Shown here: positions 18,962 through 26,633 of the stretch, in pieces
Layout: every line of letters starts with the position of its first letter
Position numbering within the stretch: the first letter of the stretch is position 1
Assembly: GCA_937872225.1 (NCBI GenBank)
Contig: CALMRZ010000027.1
Location: 1 to 48,857, forward strand
Source: an uncultured Spirochaetota bacterium
Lineage (GTDB): Bacteria > Spirochaetota > UBA4802 > UBA5550
Reading direction: 5' to 3'
DNA: 48,857 bases
The notes under the pieces: generated by a model
Told to the model about the DNA's origin: nothing
The model's database searches: none
What the model saw: only the letters and a program-made list of their open reading frames with translations
Made by a program: the position numbers and the translations under genes

Positions 18962-19059
18962 AGCCCCCCAAACCCCCCTCAGGGGGGCTTTCTATCCAGT
19001 CGATGTGGATGAACCACCTGATGATAAAGTCCCCCTCCGGGGGATTTAGGGGGGATAGA
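18962..19059. repeat. Inverted pair of G/C-run palindromic elements, locus 1
   Basis: The left copy (18962-18989) has AGCCCCCC and GGGGGGCT arms; the right copy (19027-19059) reads AAAGTCCCCCTCCGGGGGA then TTTAGGGGGG. Read on the minus strand the left copy has the same order AAAG, C run, G run, TTT, G run, and both are followed by a TACTC motif. So the element is present twice in opposite orientation about 40 bases apart. A related pair is at 32362-32457. Confidence 0.8.
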
Positions 19060-19078
19060 AGGATACTCAGACCCCCCC

Positions 19079-19109
19079 AAAAAAAACAAAATCGGGAACG
19101 ATCCCGATT
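19079..19109 (-). terminator. Rho-independent terminator for the 19236 gene
   Basis: AATCGGGA (19090-19097) and TCCCGATT (19102-19109) form an 8-bp stem with a four-base loop. On the minus strand it is followed by TT, G and eight T (19079-19089). It lies about 125 bases past the stop at 19236. Confidence 0.85.
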
Positions 19110-19235
19110 ACCAGATAAAAGTCATGAATGAAATGATTAATTATCGTAACGTAAAGCGTAAAATATAACTTCTTTATGTCAAGAAATTAATGAAGGAAAA
19201 CGATAAATTGGGCCCGCGTAAGGAAATGCCGCCTG

Positions 19236-20336
19236 CTACAGATGGAACCCTATGCCGAAGAAGATGGTGATGAGCGAAAGCGATTTGCCCCTGAAAAATG
19301 CCGATTTGTATCCTCCGCCGACATGGATCTCCACCGGCTTGAACTGGAGGTTGAACGAGGCTGCCATGTTCAGGTAGGGATCGGTGGACTTCTTCTCCGG
19401 TCTCAGGCCGATAAGGGGATTGTCAGATGTGCTCATGGTGATCTTCCCCGTTGAGGCGCCGAACCCGGCGGAGAACCTCACCCCGAAGTGCTCGAAGAAC
19501 AGGTAAGAGAAATCGGCATTGAGGGTGATGCCCCACATCTGCAGCGATGAGGGTTGGAAGACATTTATGGTGCCGTTCTCGGCGGCGAGGTAGTCAGCCT
19601 CCGCCGTGAGGCCGAACCAGGCCAGTATGCCGTACGAGAGGTAGGGCGTGTAGTAGGTCGAGTCCTCGTATACCTTCGAGAAGGGGCCCTTGATGAAGAA
19701 CCTGCCCGTCTTCACGCCGAAGGAAAGGCCGCTCAGGGCCCGGTATGCCTTCAGGAACGGCGATGGTCCGATCGGCTGCTGCTTTCCGCGGCCTCCGCGG
19801 CCTTTGCCGCCTTCCCTGGCCTCCTTCCGGTACACGCCCAGCTTCTGCTCGATGGTTTTCGATATGTCGCTGATGGTGGTCCGCAGCTCCGCCCCGGTCT
19901 CGAAGCTGTCTTTGAATATGCCGATGAAGTCCCGCGTCCCGATGTTGACCAGGGCGAGCTCCAGGGAGAGCTTCCTTCCCCTGACCGTCGCCCGGCCGCC
20001 GATGATGTACTGGGCCCCGTACCGGTCGCCGATCATCTTCATGTCGTCGTAGAATGCGTCGCTGCCGATGTCCTTTAACGGCATCTCGCCGTCGAGTTTC
20101 ACGGCCTGTATCCTGCCCGCGGTGTTCAGGTCCTGCGTTATGGTATGGGGGATGATGTAGGAGAAATGACCGAACTGGTCGTCGCTGGGCTTCCGGCGCT
20201 CGTCGACGAAGATGCTCTTTTCATAGGCTATGGAGATATTGTATATAAGGACCTTCTCCTTCCGCGCCTGGGCGGAAGCGGCCGTTGACAGCGCCAGGGC
20301 CAGAATGGCCGTTATGAAAATTCGCTTGGGCATCAT
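19236..20336 (-). CDS. Exported protein with FlgT/TolB-N-like domain fused to an outer-membrane barrel
   Basis: 366 residues; signal peptide MMPKRIFITAILALALSTAASA. Residues about 28-175 (KEKVLIYNISIAYEKSIF, GDRYGAQYIIGGRATVRGRKLSLELALVNI) resemble the CsgG/FlgT/TolB N-terminal family, periplasmic domains that contact other envelope proteins. A Gly/Arg-rich linker (KGRGGRGKQQ) leads to about 170 residues of alternating amphipathic strands ending GIGFHL, typical of a small 8-10 strand barrel. The domain likeness is by eye. A TTGACA-N17-TACAGT promoter and a terminator make it a single-gene unit. Starts at 20336 and 20333 are both possible. Confidence 0.82.
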   Translation of the reverse strand: MMPKRIFITAILALALSTAASAQARKEKVLIYNISIAYEKSIFVDERRKPSDDQFGHFSYIIPHTITQDLNTAGRIQAVKLDGEMPLKDIGSDAFYDDMKMIGDRYGAQYIIGGRATVRGRKLSLELALVNIGTRDFIGIFKDSFETGAELRTTISDISKTIEQKLGVYRKEAREGGKGRGGRGKQQPIGPSPFLKAYRALSGLSFGVKTGRFFIKGPFSKVYEDSTYYTPYLSYGILAWFGLTAEADYLAAENGTINVFQPSSLQMWGITLNADFSYLFFEHFGVRFSAGFGASTGKITMSTSDNPLIGLRPEKKSTDPYLNMAASFNLQFKPVEIHVGGGYKSAFFRGKSLSLITIFFGIGFHL

Positions 20337-20658
20337 ACATTGATTATGGGTGCGTCCACTGGTTTTTTTACTGTAGCCGCTGTCGGCGTTATTGTCAACT
20401 GAAATTGTTTACACGGTGTAAGGATGGAATGATGTAGAGTAGCCGGAGAATAGCGTTATCCCATGGATCGGGATATGCGTTTAATGCAGATTACAACTAG
20501 TCCTTTTAATGCTTTTTGTGTTGAAAATAACTGAATAATGTATCATCCTGACCGGCACCAAGCCTGTATGCACATGCAATAAGCAAGCGGTAGAGGGTCT
20601 GTTCTGCCGGATTATACTATGCAGACCAAATTTGGGAATACATTGTAAAGGAGACAAT
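20337..20658. other. 322-base divergent intergenic region
   Basis: It separates the minus-strand gene at 19236 from the plus-strand barrel gene. It holds the minus promoter (20370-20398), a 13-base palindrome TTACAC-G-GTGTAA (20409-20421) just upstream of that promoter, and, to the right, a TATACT at 20613-20618 without a good -35. The Shine-Dalgarno AAGGAG for the right-hand gene is at 20648-20653. No gene seen. Confidence 0.6.
20370..20398 (-). promoter_or_regulatory. Promoter of the FlgT-like/barrel gene
   Basis: TTGACA (20393-20398) and TACAGT (20370-20375) on the minus strand with a 17-base spacer, giving a leader of about 30 bases. Confidence 0.55.
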
Positions 20659-21567
20659 ATGCTTCACAAGATAGCGGTGCTTTGTGTCATTGCGGCATTT
20701 CTATTCGGCTATGTCGGAATTTCACACTCGCAGGAGCTGGACAAGTCAGCCGGAGCGGAAAATGAGGATCGCCGGGTGAAATGTGTGGTCGCATTCACTG
20801 CTTATTACGCCAACTGGGCGCCGGTATGGAAAAAGTACCGATATACGTTGCCTAAGTATTCCGAAGGGGATTTTTCCCTCCCTAAAGGCACCTTCATGTA
20901 TGGTCCGTCCCTGTCGATAACAATAGACCGCTGGCAGATCTCGGGAAACTTTTTATATGGCGAATTTGAGGGGAATCTCGTTGCCTATGATTTCCTGCCA
21001 GTTTTTTCCGCGAGCGGCTTTGGCTATATTATTCCATACAGTAAGAAGATGGACGTTAAAAAATATGATTGCGATCTTCTTGTCAGCTATCAAATTAATA
21101 GTTTTTTCAAAATTTTCTTCGGGCCCAAGTACCAGGGCTATCAATATAAAACAACAACTTCACTAAGCGTGCCATCGACAGAAGATATTGAGCACCATTC
21201 CGGCGGACTGGGCGTCGGCATCGGGTGCACGCTGCCCATTGCCGGCGACTTCTACCTGATGATGAATTTTTCCGGCGTGGTGCTTGTCGGCATGCAGAAG
21301 GGAAGCGAGGACGAGGGCGACCGGATCTCCATTGCCTATGGCGGGAATGAAACGATCGCACTTACCTATTACATCAGGGCGGCCCATATCGTCATTTCCG
21401 CAGGGGGAAGGCTCCAGTATCTCTATTTCCATACAACCCCCAGTAAATATTATCTCTCCAAGCATGACATTTTTTTACGGCATCAACCTGTTGGCGGGCG
21501 CCTCGTTCTGAACAGGGACCCGGTCAGGCCCCGGAGCCGCTCTGTCCCGCGGAATGATGCGGGATAA
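20659..21567 (+). CDS. Outer-membrane beta-barrel protein, C-terminus probably frameshifted
   Basis: 302 residues as read from the ATG at 20659, which follows AAGGAG by five bases. Signal peptide MLHKIAVLCVIAAFLFGYVGISHSQ, then alternating strands through about residue 270. The last 30 residues (RHQPVGGRLVLNRDPVRPRSRS...) are unlike a barrel. In a run of seven T (21470-21476) the loss of one T would give HDIFYGINLLAGASF and a stop at 21509-21511, ending in the Phe typical of outer-membrane barrels. A paralogue at 35128-36084 shares GGGLGLGITIPLGAGFYLMTNVSG and the GGR motif. Lower GC than its neighbours. Function unknown; possibly a porin-like or structural barrel. Confidence 0.85.
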   Translation: MLHKIAVLCVIAAFLFGYVGISHSQELDKSAGAENEDRRVKCVVAFTAYYANWAPVWKKYRYTLPKYSEGDFSLPKGTFMYGPSLSITIDRWQISGNFLYGEFEGNLVAYDFLPVFSASGFGYIIPYSKKMDVKKYDCDLLVSYQINSFFKIFFGPKYQGYQYKTTTSLSVPSTEDIEHHSGGLGVGIGCTLPIAGDFYLMMNFSGVVLVGMQKGSEDEGDRISIAYGGNETIALTYYIRAAHIVISAGGRLQYLYFHTTPSKYYLSKHDIFLRHQPVGGRLVLNRDPVRPRSRSVPRNDAG

Positions 21568-21604
21568 GACGCGGATTTCTGGAAAATAAATCAAGGTAAG
21601 GACC

Positions 21605-24559
21605 ATGTTTGAAAAGATAGGATATTATTCCGTACGGTTCAGATATTTCGTTATCGCCTTCTGGGTCACCGCGGTCGCCCTGGCCACGCTGCTGGCGCCC
21701 AACCTGTCGGAATTGAGCATATCGGACCAGTCGGCGTATTTAAGCGCGAAGGAGCCCAGCATCCAGGCCCAGAAAATGATCAGGAAATATTTCCCCAGGG
21801 AGGTTTTTTCCAATTCGGCAATCCTGGTGCTTGAATCGGTAAAAGGTTCTTTGAGAAGCGCGGAAGGTGCGGCCGCCATAAGGGATCTCACCGGGTGGAT
21901 ACAGTCTCTCCGGGACCCGAAAATCTCGGAGAATATCCTTTCCCCCGCGGATCCCAACCTCGCGGAACGGCTGATAAGCGCGGACGGACGCGTGGCCATC
22001 ATCTTCGTGGGAATAAACGGCGCCCCGGACGACAAGGCCGTTGAGAAGACCATGGGCAGGTTGATGGAACACATGCGGCACGTCCCCGCCGGCTACAGGG
22101 GCCATGTCACCGGGGACGTGCCCATTACCAACGCCTACAAGATCTGCACCATCGAGAGCGCGGAAAAAACCATCGTCATCACCATCGGTCTCGTCATCGT
22201 ATGCCTGCTGCTGATCTACCGCTCGCCGATCCTCCCCTTCGTGCCGCTGATCATCATCGGCGTCGCCTACGGGATAGCCCGGGGCATCGTGGCTTTGCTC
22301 GCGCTGCACGGCCTGGTTATCTCATCCATGACGGACCTGTTCATGGTTGTGCTCCTTTTCGGCGCCGGCACCGATTACTGCCTCTTCATCATCAGCAGGT
22401 TCAAGGAATACATGGCCGACGGCATGGCCGGACCTGACGCGGCCGTCAGCACGATGACGCGCGTGGGCGAGACGATCACCAGCAGCGCGGGCACGCTCAT
22501 CGTGGCCGACATCGCCCTCAGCTTCGTTTCCGTGAAGCTCTTCTCCAGCACCGGCCCGAGCCTGGCGATAGCCCTGGTGATCGCCCTGTGCGCGGTGATG
22601 ACCCTCACGCCCGCCATGCTGGCGATCATCGGCAGGCGCGCCTTCTGGCCCGGCAGGCCGAGGCACGCCCATGACGCGACGGTGTGGGGCCGCCTGGGAG
22701 ACTGGATCACGCGCATGCCCTGGGCCCCCCTGGTGCTGGCCCTCGGGGTCATGGTCCCCCTCGCGGTGTTCGGCCAGGGCCAGAAGCAGACCTTCGACAT
22801 GCTGGCGGACCTGCCGAAGGACAACATGGCGCGGGTCGGCTACAATATCCTCGCCGAAACGTTCGGCGTGGGGGAGATGCTCCCGGTGGACGTGCTGGTG
22901 ACCGGCGTGAAGGATACGCGCACGCCGGAGGGCATCGCGAAGATAACGAAGACCACGGAGAAAATGCGGAAGATCCCCGGCGTGACCGGCGTGCGCAGCC
23001 TGACCAGCCCCACCGGGAAGGCCGACGCCTTCACGTCCCGGGTGCTCCGGGTCGATTTCCAGCTGGCCATGATAGCGGGCCAGGTGGACGCGGTCGGCGC
23101 GGCGGTCAAGGATCCCCCGAAACTGAAAGCATATATTTACGGCGCCGGGGACATGTTCTCGATACTGAATGAATATTTTTCCGGCCTGGCCGGGTCGTTT
23201 CCCGGCCTTGCCTCGGACGCCGACTATGTCAGCGCGATGGCGTCGCTGAAGCGGGTGAAGGAGAAGTATGATTCGTCCGCCCGCCTGGTCAGGGTGCCGG
23301 CACAGCTGGCGGAGATCGATGTAATTCTCAAGAATTCAAAGGACACCGACCCGGCCCTCGTCGAACCGAAGCTCGAGATGCTGCGGCTCTATTTCGCGGG
23401 ACTGGCCCGGGTCGCTCCGCAAATCAAGGAAATGAACGGATACGCCGGCGCGGTTTCTTCGCTCGATAGGCTGCACGAAAGATTTGCTCAATATAAGAAA
23501 ATGCCGCTGGTGACGAGGATCGTCATCATGGTGCTGCAGTATGTCGAGCTGGAGAATCACAAAACGAGGCTTTCCGAAAACCTGCGCGTTCTGGCCGCTG
23601 AAGCCGGGAAGAAGATCCCGGAGGTCGTGTACGTGCCGCCGATCATCCCGGCGGAAATGAACTATATCCTATCGCCGATCCTGAATGACCTGAACGCGTT
23701 CCAGGCCTCGGTGCGCGGCCTTTCCGCGAAATTCGCCGGCCGCCCCGGCGGATACTACGCGCCGGTCGAGCTGGCCAGGCTCCCGGGCGGGGACGCCCTG
23801 ATGATGCTTCTCGATACCTACACGACCCTGAAGGGCGACGCGGTCCGCTACCAGCTCCTGCTTAAGGATGAGCCCTTTTCCACGGCGGCCGTGGAAACCG
23901 TGAAGAGGATACGGGACATGGACCTGCCGGACAGGTTTTACGTGGGGGGGAACATCCCCGTGCTCTCCGACCTGCGCGACGCGATGAAGCGCGACACGGT
24001 GCTCATGTGGCTCCTGGTCTGCGGCGGCATCATGATCGTTCTCGTGTTCCTGCTGCGGAGCATCGTGGCGCCCGTCTATCTCCTGGGGACGATACTGCTG
24101 AGCTACAACGCCTGCATGGGGATCATGCGGCTTGTCTTTGAAGTTGTCCTGGGCAGGGAAATAGCCTGGTTCGTGCCGTTTTTCATGTTTGTCCTCCTCC
24201 TGGCCCTGGGCATGGACTACAATATATTCCTGATGGGGCGGGTGCGCGAGGAGGTCGCCGTCCACGGAACGAAAAAGGGCGTGCGGCTGGCCGTGCTCCA
24301 TACCGGCGGCATCATCACCTCCGCCGGCATAATCATGGCCGGTACCTTCGCCGCCATGATGTCCTCCTCCATCCTTGGCCTGGTTCAGCTGAGCTTCGCC
24401 GTCACCGTCGGCGTTCTCCAGGACACCTTCATCACGCGCACCATCCTGGTCCCTTCCATATTCGTCCTGCTTGACCGGTGGAACTGGTGGCCGGGGCATC
24501 TGGTCCGCGGGGAGCGGGGCGGGAAGGACGCCCCGGCGGGGATCGGCACCGATGACTGA
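21605..24559 (+). CDS. MMPL-family RND transporter
   Basis: 984 residues in the two-fold RND plan: TM1, a large periplasmic loop, TM2-6, then TM7, a second large loop and TM8-12. Both proton-relay Asp-Tyr pairs are kept: GAGTDYCLF near residue 255 and LGMDYNIFLMG near 870. MMPL proteins export lipids or other hydrophobic compounds across the inner membrane using the proton gradient. Start at ATG 21605, 38 bases after the barrel gene as read (94 after its likely true stop), so the two may be cotranscribed; a barrel beside an RND pump could be related to envelope transport (inference). No adaptor protein or regulator is adjacent. Substrate unknown. Confidence 0.93.
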   Translation: MFEKIGYYSVRFRYFVIAFWVTAVALATLLAPNLSELSISDQSAYLSAKEPSIQAQKMIRKYFPREVFSNSAILVLESVKGSLRSAEGAAAIRDLTGWIQSLRDPKISENILSPADPNLAERLISADGRVAIIFVGINGAPDDKAVEKTMGRLMEHMRHVPAGYRGHVTGDVPITNAYKICTIESAEKTIVITIGLVIVCLLLIYRSPILPFVPLIIIGVAYGIARGIVALLALHGLVISSMTDLFMVVLLFGAGTDYCLFIISRFKEYMADGMAGPDAAVSTMTRVGETITSSAGTLIVADIALSFVSVKLFSSTGPSLAIALVIALCAVMTLTPAMLAIIGRRAFWPGRPRHAHDATVWGRLGDWITRMPWAPLVLALGVMVPLAVFGQGQKQTFDMLADLPKDNMARVGYNILAETFGVGEMLPVDVLVTGVKDTRTPEGIAKITKTTEKMRKIPGVTGVRSLTSPTGKADAFTSRVLRVDFQLAMIAGQVDAVGAAVKDPPKLKAYIYGAGDMFSILNEYFSGLAGSFPGLASDADYVSAMASLKRVKEKYDSSARLVRVPAQLAEIDVILKNSKDTDPALVEPKLEMLRLYFAGLARVAPQIKEMNGYAGAVSSLDRLHERFAQYKKMPLVTRIVIMVLQYVELENHKTRLSENLRVLAAEAGKKIPEVVYVPPIIPAEMNYILSPILNDLNAFQASVRGLSAKFAGRPGGYYAPVELARLPGGDALMMLLDTYTTLKGDAVRYQLLLKDEPFSTAAVETVKRIRDMDLPDRFYVGGNIPVLSDLRDAMKRDTVLMWLLVCGGIMIVLVFLLRSIVAPVYLLGTILLSYNACMGIMRLVFEVVLGREIAWFVPFFMFVLLLALGMDYNIFLMGRVREEVAVHGTKKGVRLAVLHTGGIITSAGIIMAGTFAAMMSSSILGLVQLSFAVTVGVLQDTFITRTILVPSIFVLLDRWNWWPGHLVRGERGGKDAPAGIGTDD

Positions 24560-24672
24560 CGGGGGCGCCCGCCGGAAACGGGAAGGGTACTGTTGCGTCA
24601 TGAAAAAATAAGCATGGCTCTATACGGCGGTGATCGGCATGGTAACTTTTTGGCCGGCCGCTGAAGAATGTA

Positions 24673-24700
24673 TTGACTCTTCCGGTCCCCCTGTTATCAT
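24673..24700 (+). promoter_or_regulatory. Promoter of the FlaA-like gene
   Basis: TTGACT (24673-24678), 16 bases, TATCAT (24695-24700); GGGAGG (24745-24750) follows as ribosome-binding site eight bases before the ATG. Confidence 0.5.
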
Positions 24701-24758
24701 ATATACCATGGTGAGAAGCAATGTTTCGTAGGCAAAAAATATTCGGGAGGACCCATTG

Positions 24759-25424
24759 ATGTTTAAGAAAATTATCGTGGCGATCGCGGCGCTCGCTTTC
24801 GTTGCGCCCCTGTACTCGCAGGAAAAGGGCAAGGAATCCGAGGTAAAAAAACCGGCGGGCAACGTGGTGACATGGCAGGAGATCGTGCTGGAGGATTTTG
24901 AAACGACCCCCTACACGAACAAGAACGTGAGCTTCCGGGTGTCTTCAGACCAGGACGCGTCTATCCAGATCAGGGACAATTTGCCGGCCACCTCCAGTTC
25001 AAAGAAATACCTGGGCCTTAAGGTGAAAACGCGGGGCAACGACTCCTTTGTCATAAAACCGGCAAAAGATATTGTCATCGACAAGTTCTGCAAATCGATA
25101 TCGTTCTGGGTGTACGGCGGGAAAACGCATGGAGAGGTGTCCTTCATACTCCAGGACACGGAAAAAAACAACCACAGGCTTGTCGTCGTTCCGGTGATCA
25201 ATTTCGTGGGCTGGAAACAGTTCACGGTCCCGCTGACCGGCAAGGTCGCCCAGGAAAAGGACTTCCTGAACCAGAAGAAGATAATGAAGATCCTGAACAT
25301 CCAGTACCGGACCGTCGGAAACAGGGAGATACAGAAACCGGCCACATGGGAATATGTATACTTCGATGATATCACCGCGACGGTGCGGGAACCCAGGGCC
25401 GGCAAACAGGATGACCAGTGGTAA
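24759..25424 (+). CDS. FlaA-like flagellar filament outer layer protein
   Basis: 221 residues from the ATG at 24759 with GGGAGG eight bases upstream. Signal peptide ends near LYSQ. The mature part has the FlaA pattern: VLEDFETTPY at the start, CKSISFWVYGGKTHGEVSF, FVGWKQFTVPL and a final EYVYFDDITATV. FlaA proteins form the sheath around periplasmic flagella of spirochaetes and are exported to the periplasm. It is shorter than classical FlaA (about 240-340), so it may be a FlaA2-type paralogue rather than the main sheath protein. It stands alone between its own promoter and terminator; no other flagellar gene is in the window. Assignment is by motif likeness. Confidence 0.65.
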   Translation: MFKKIIVAIAALAFVAPLYSQEKGKESEVKKPAGNVVTWQEIVLEDFETTPYTNKNVSFRVSSDQDASIQIRDNLPATSSSKKYLGLKVKTRGNDSFVIKPAKDIVIDKFCKSISFWVYGGKTHGEVSFILQDTEKNNHRLVVVPVINFVGWKQFTVPLTGKVAQEKDFLNQKKIMKILNIQYRTVGNREIQKPATWEYVYFDDITATVREPRAGKQDDQW

Positions 25425-25453
25425 AACAGGAAAATCAGTGATGCATTAAAAAA

Positions 25454-25479
25454 CGGCGATAGGTATCGTCGCTTTTTTT
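25454..25479 (+). terminator. Rho-independent terminator after the FlaA-like gene
   Basis: CGGCGAT (25454-25460) pairs with ATCGTCG (25465-25471) with one G-U, loop AGGT, then C and seven T (25473-25479). Confidence 0.85.
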
Positions 25480-25513
25480 ATGCCCGTCCTGCGTTATCGG
25501 GGCGGTAAAAGGA

Positions 25514-25541
25514 TTGAAAAAAAGACGAATTGAAATATCCT
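25514..25541 (+). promoter_or_regulatory. Possible promoter of the MORN-repeat gene
   Basis: TTGAAA (25514-25519), 16 bases, TATCCT (25536-25541), directly after the preceding terminator and 27 bases before the ATG. Confidence 0.35.
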
Positions 25542-25568
25542 GTGGATAACAATAAAGGAGAGGTGTGT

Positions 25569-26489
25569 ATGGACAAGATTTCTATTCTCGTCGTCCTGCT
25601 GCTGGTTGCTGCGGGGCGGGAGGCTTTTTCCCAGCAATGCCTTAAGGGAGATTGTAAAAGCGGTTCCGGCACCATGACCTGGTCCACCGGAGACAGGTAT
25701 GAAGGCCAGTTCAGAAACGGCACCATGGAAGGCAGGGGCACCATGACCTATAAGAACGGGGTCGTTTACAAGGGGCTGTGGGTAAGGGGAAAAATGCAGG
25801 GGAACGGAGTGATGACCTGGCCCAACGGCGACAGGTATGAAGGTACCTTCCTTAACAATACGATGAGCACCTTCGGCACCATGGCCTATGCCAACGGCAC
25901 AAGGTACACCGGCATGTGGACAAACGGCCGGATGGATAAAATGGGGACCATGACATGGAAAAACGGGGATAAATATGAAGGCTCTTTCAGCAATGGAAAA
26001 CGGGAAGGGCGGGGAACCATGACATGGAAGTCCGGGGACAAATACAGCGGACTGTGGAAGAACGACCTGATGGACGGCGAAGGCACCATGACCTATGCCG
26101 GTAAAAAAGTCGTCAAGGGTCTATGGAAAAACGGAAAGCTGGCCTCTGAGGAAAAACCCCAATCGGCCATCCCTGCCCCGAGCGGCACCTACGGGATGCA
26201 CTGCCTCCTCAACCCCGGCGATTCACGGTACACGGAAAGCCCGGCATGGACCTTTACCTTCGCGGAGGGCGGAACCGGGACCTACCGGAGAGTCGGCAGC
26301 GAAACCGAGGTTTCGGGAAAGATCGCATGGAAACTGGAGGGGAAAACGCTGACGATGACTCTCCAGGGTATGGAAGACGGGCCGCAGAAGTACGATTATG
26401 ATGGGGCCAAGAAATGGTTTGCGAAGAAGCCGGAACCGTACGGTCCCAACGGCACGGTGGTGAGCGTCTGTATAATCAAGAAGAAATAA
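25569..26489 (+). CDS. Exported MORN-repeat protein
   Basis: 306 residues from ATG 25569 with AAGGAG at 25555-25560. Signal peptide MDKISILVVLLLVAAGREAFSQ. Residues about 30-195 hold seven MORN repeats of 23 residues, each close to GTMTWKNGDKYEGSFSNGKREGR (repeats are cut or varied in the second to fourth copies). The last 95 residues (SGTYGMHCLLNPGDSRYTE..., TFAEGGTGTYRRVGSETEVSGKIAWKLEG) look like a small lipocalin-like beta domain. MORN repeats usually bind membranes or act as scaffolds; exported bacterial examples are common but uncharacterised. Role not known. It has its own promoter candidate and a shared terminator. Confidence 0.9.
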   Translation: MDKISILVVLLLVAAGREAFSQQCLKGDCKSGSGTMTWSTGDRYEGQFRNGTMEGRGTMTYKNGVVYKGLWVRGKMQGNGVMTWPNGDRYEGTFLNNTMSTFGTMAYANGTRYTGMWTNGRMDKMGTMTWKNGDKYEGSFSNGKREGRGTMTWKSGDKYSGLWKNDLMDGEGTMTYAGKKVVKGLWKNGKLASEEKPQSAIPAPSGTYGMHCLLNPGDSRYTESPAWTFTFAEGGTGTYRRVGSETEVSGKIAWKLEGKTLTMTLQGMEDGPQKYDYDGAKKWFAKKPEPYGPNGTVVSVCIIKKK

Positions 26490-26548
26490 TCACTGGCAAA
26501 CCCCTGGTCGCAGAGGGATTTTAAATCCAGGCGGAATGATTGGTATTT

Positions 26549-26590
26549 AAAAACGGCCGGTTACCTTGGAAACCGGCCGTTTTCGTTTTT
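26549..26590. terminator. Bidirectional terminator between MORN gene and argJ
   Basis: Perfect 13-bp inverted repeat, AAAACGGCCGGTT (26550-26562) and AACCGGCCGTTTT (26571-26583), with T tracts on both strands. It sits between convergent genes. Confidence 0.92.
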
Positions 26591-26633
26591 ATGCTGTTAA
26601 TATCAACAGGGCCTTCGCACCGCGCCCGTCCCT

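Larger units (their letters stand above)
18906..19235. other. 330-base intergenic region with promoter, G/C-run repeats and terminator
   Basis: No gene is seen. From left to right it holds the argD promoter candidate, an inverted pair of G/C-run palindromes (18962-19059), the terminator of the minus-strand gene at 19236, and about 120 bases of AT-rich sequence. Confidence 0.7.

Noticed and set aside
22684-23172. Alternative frames in the MMPL gene
   Set aside because: Repetitive Arg/Gly-rich shadows of a high-GC coding frame.
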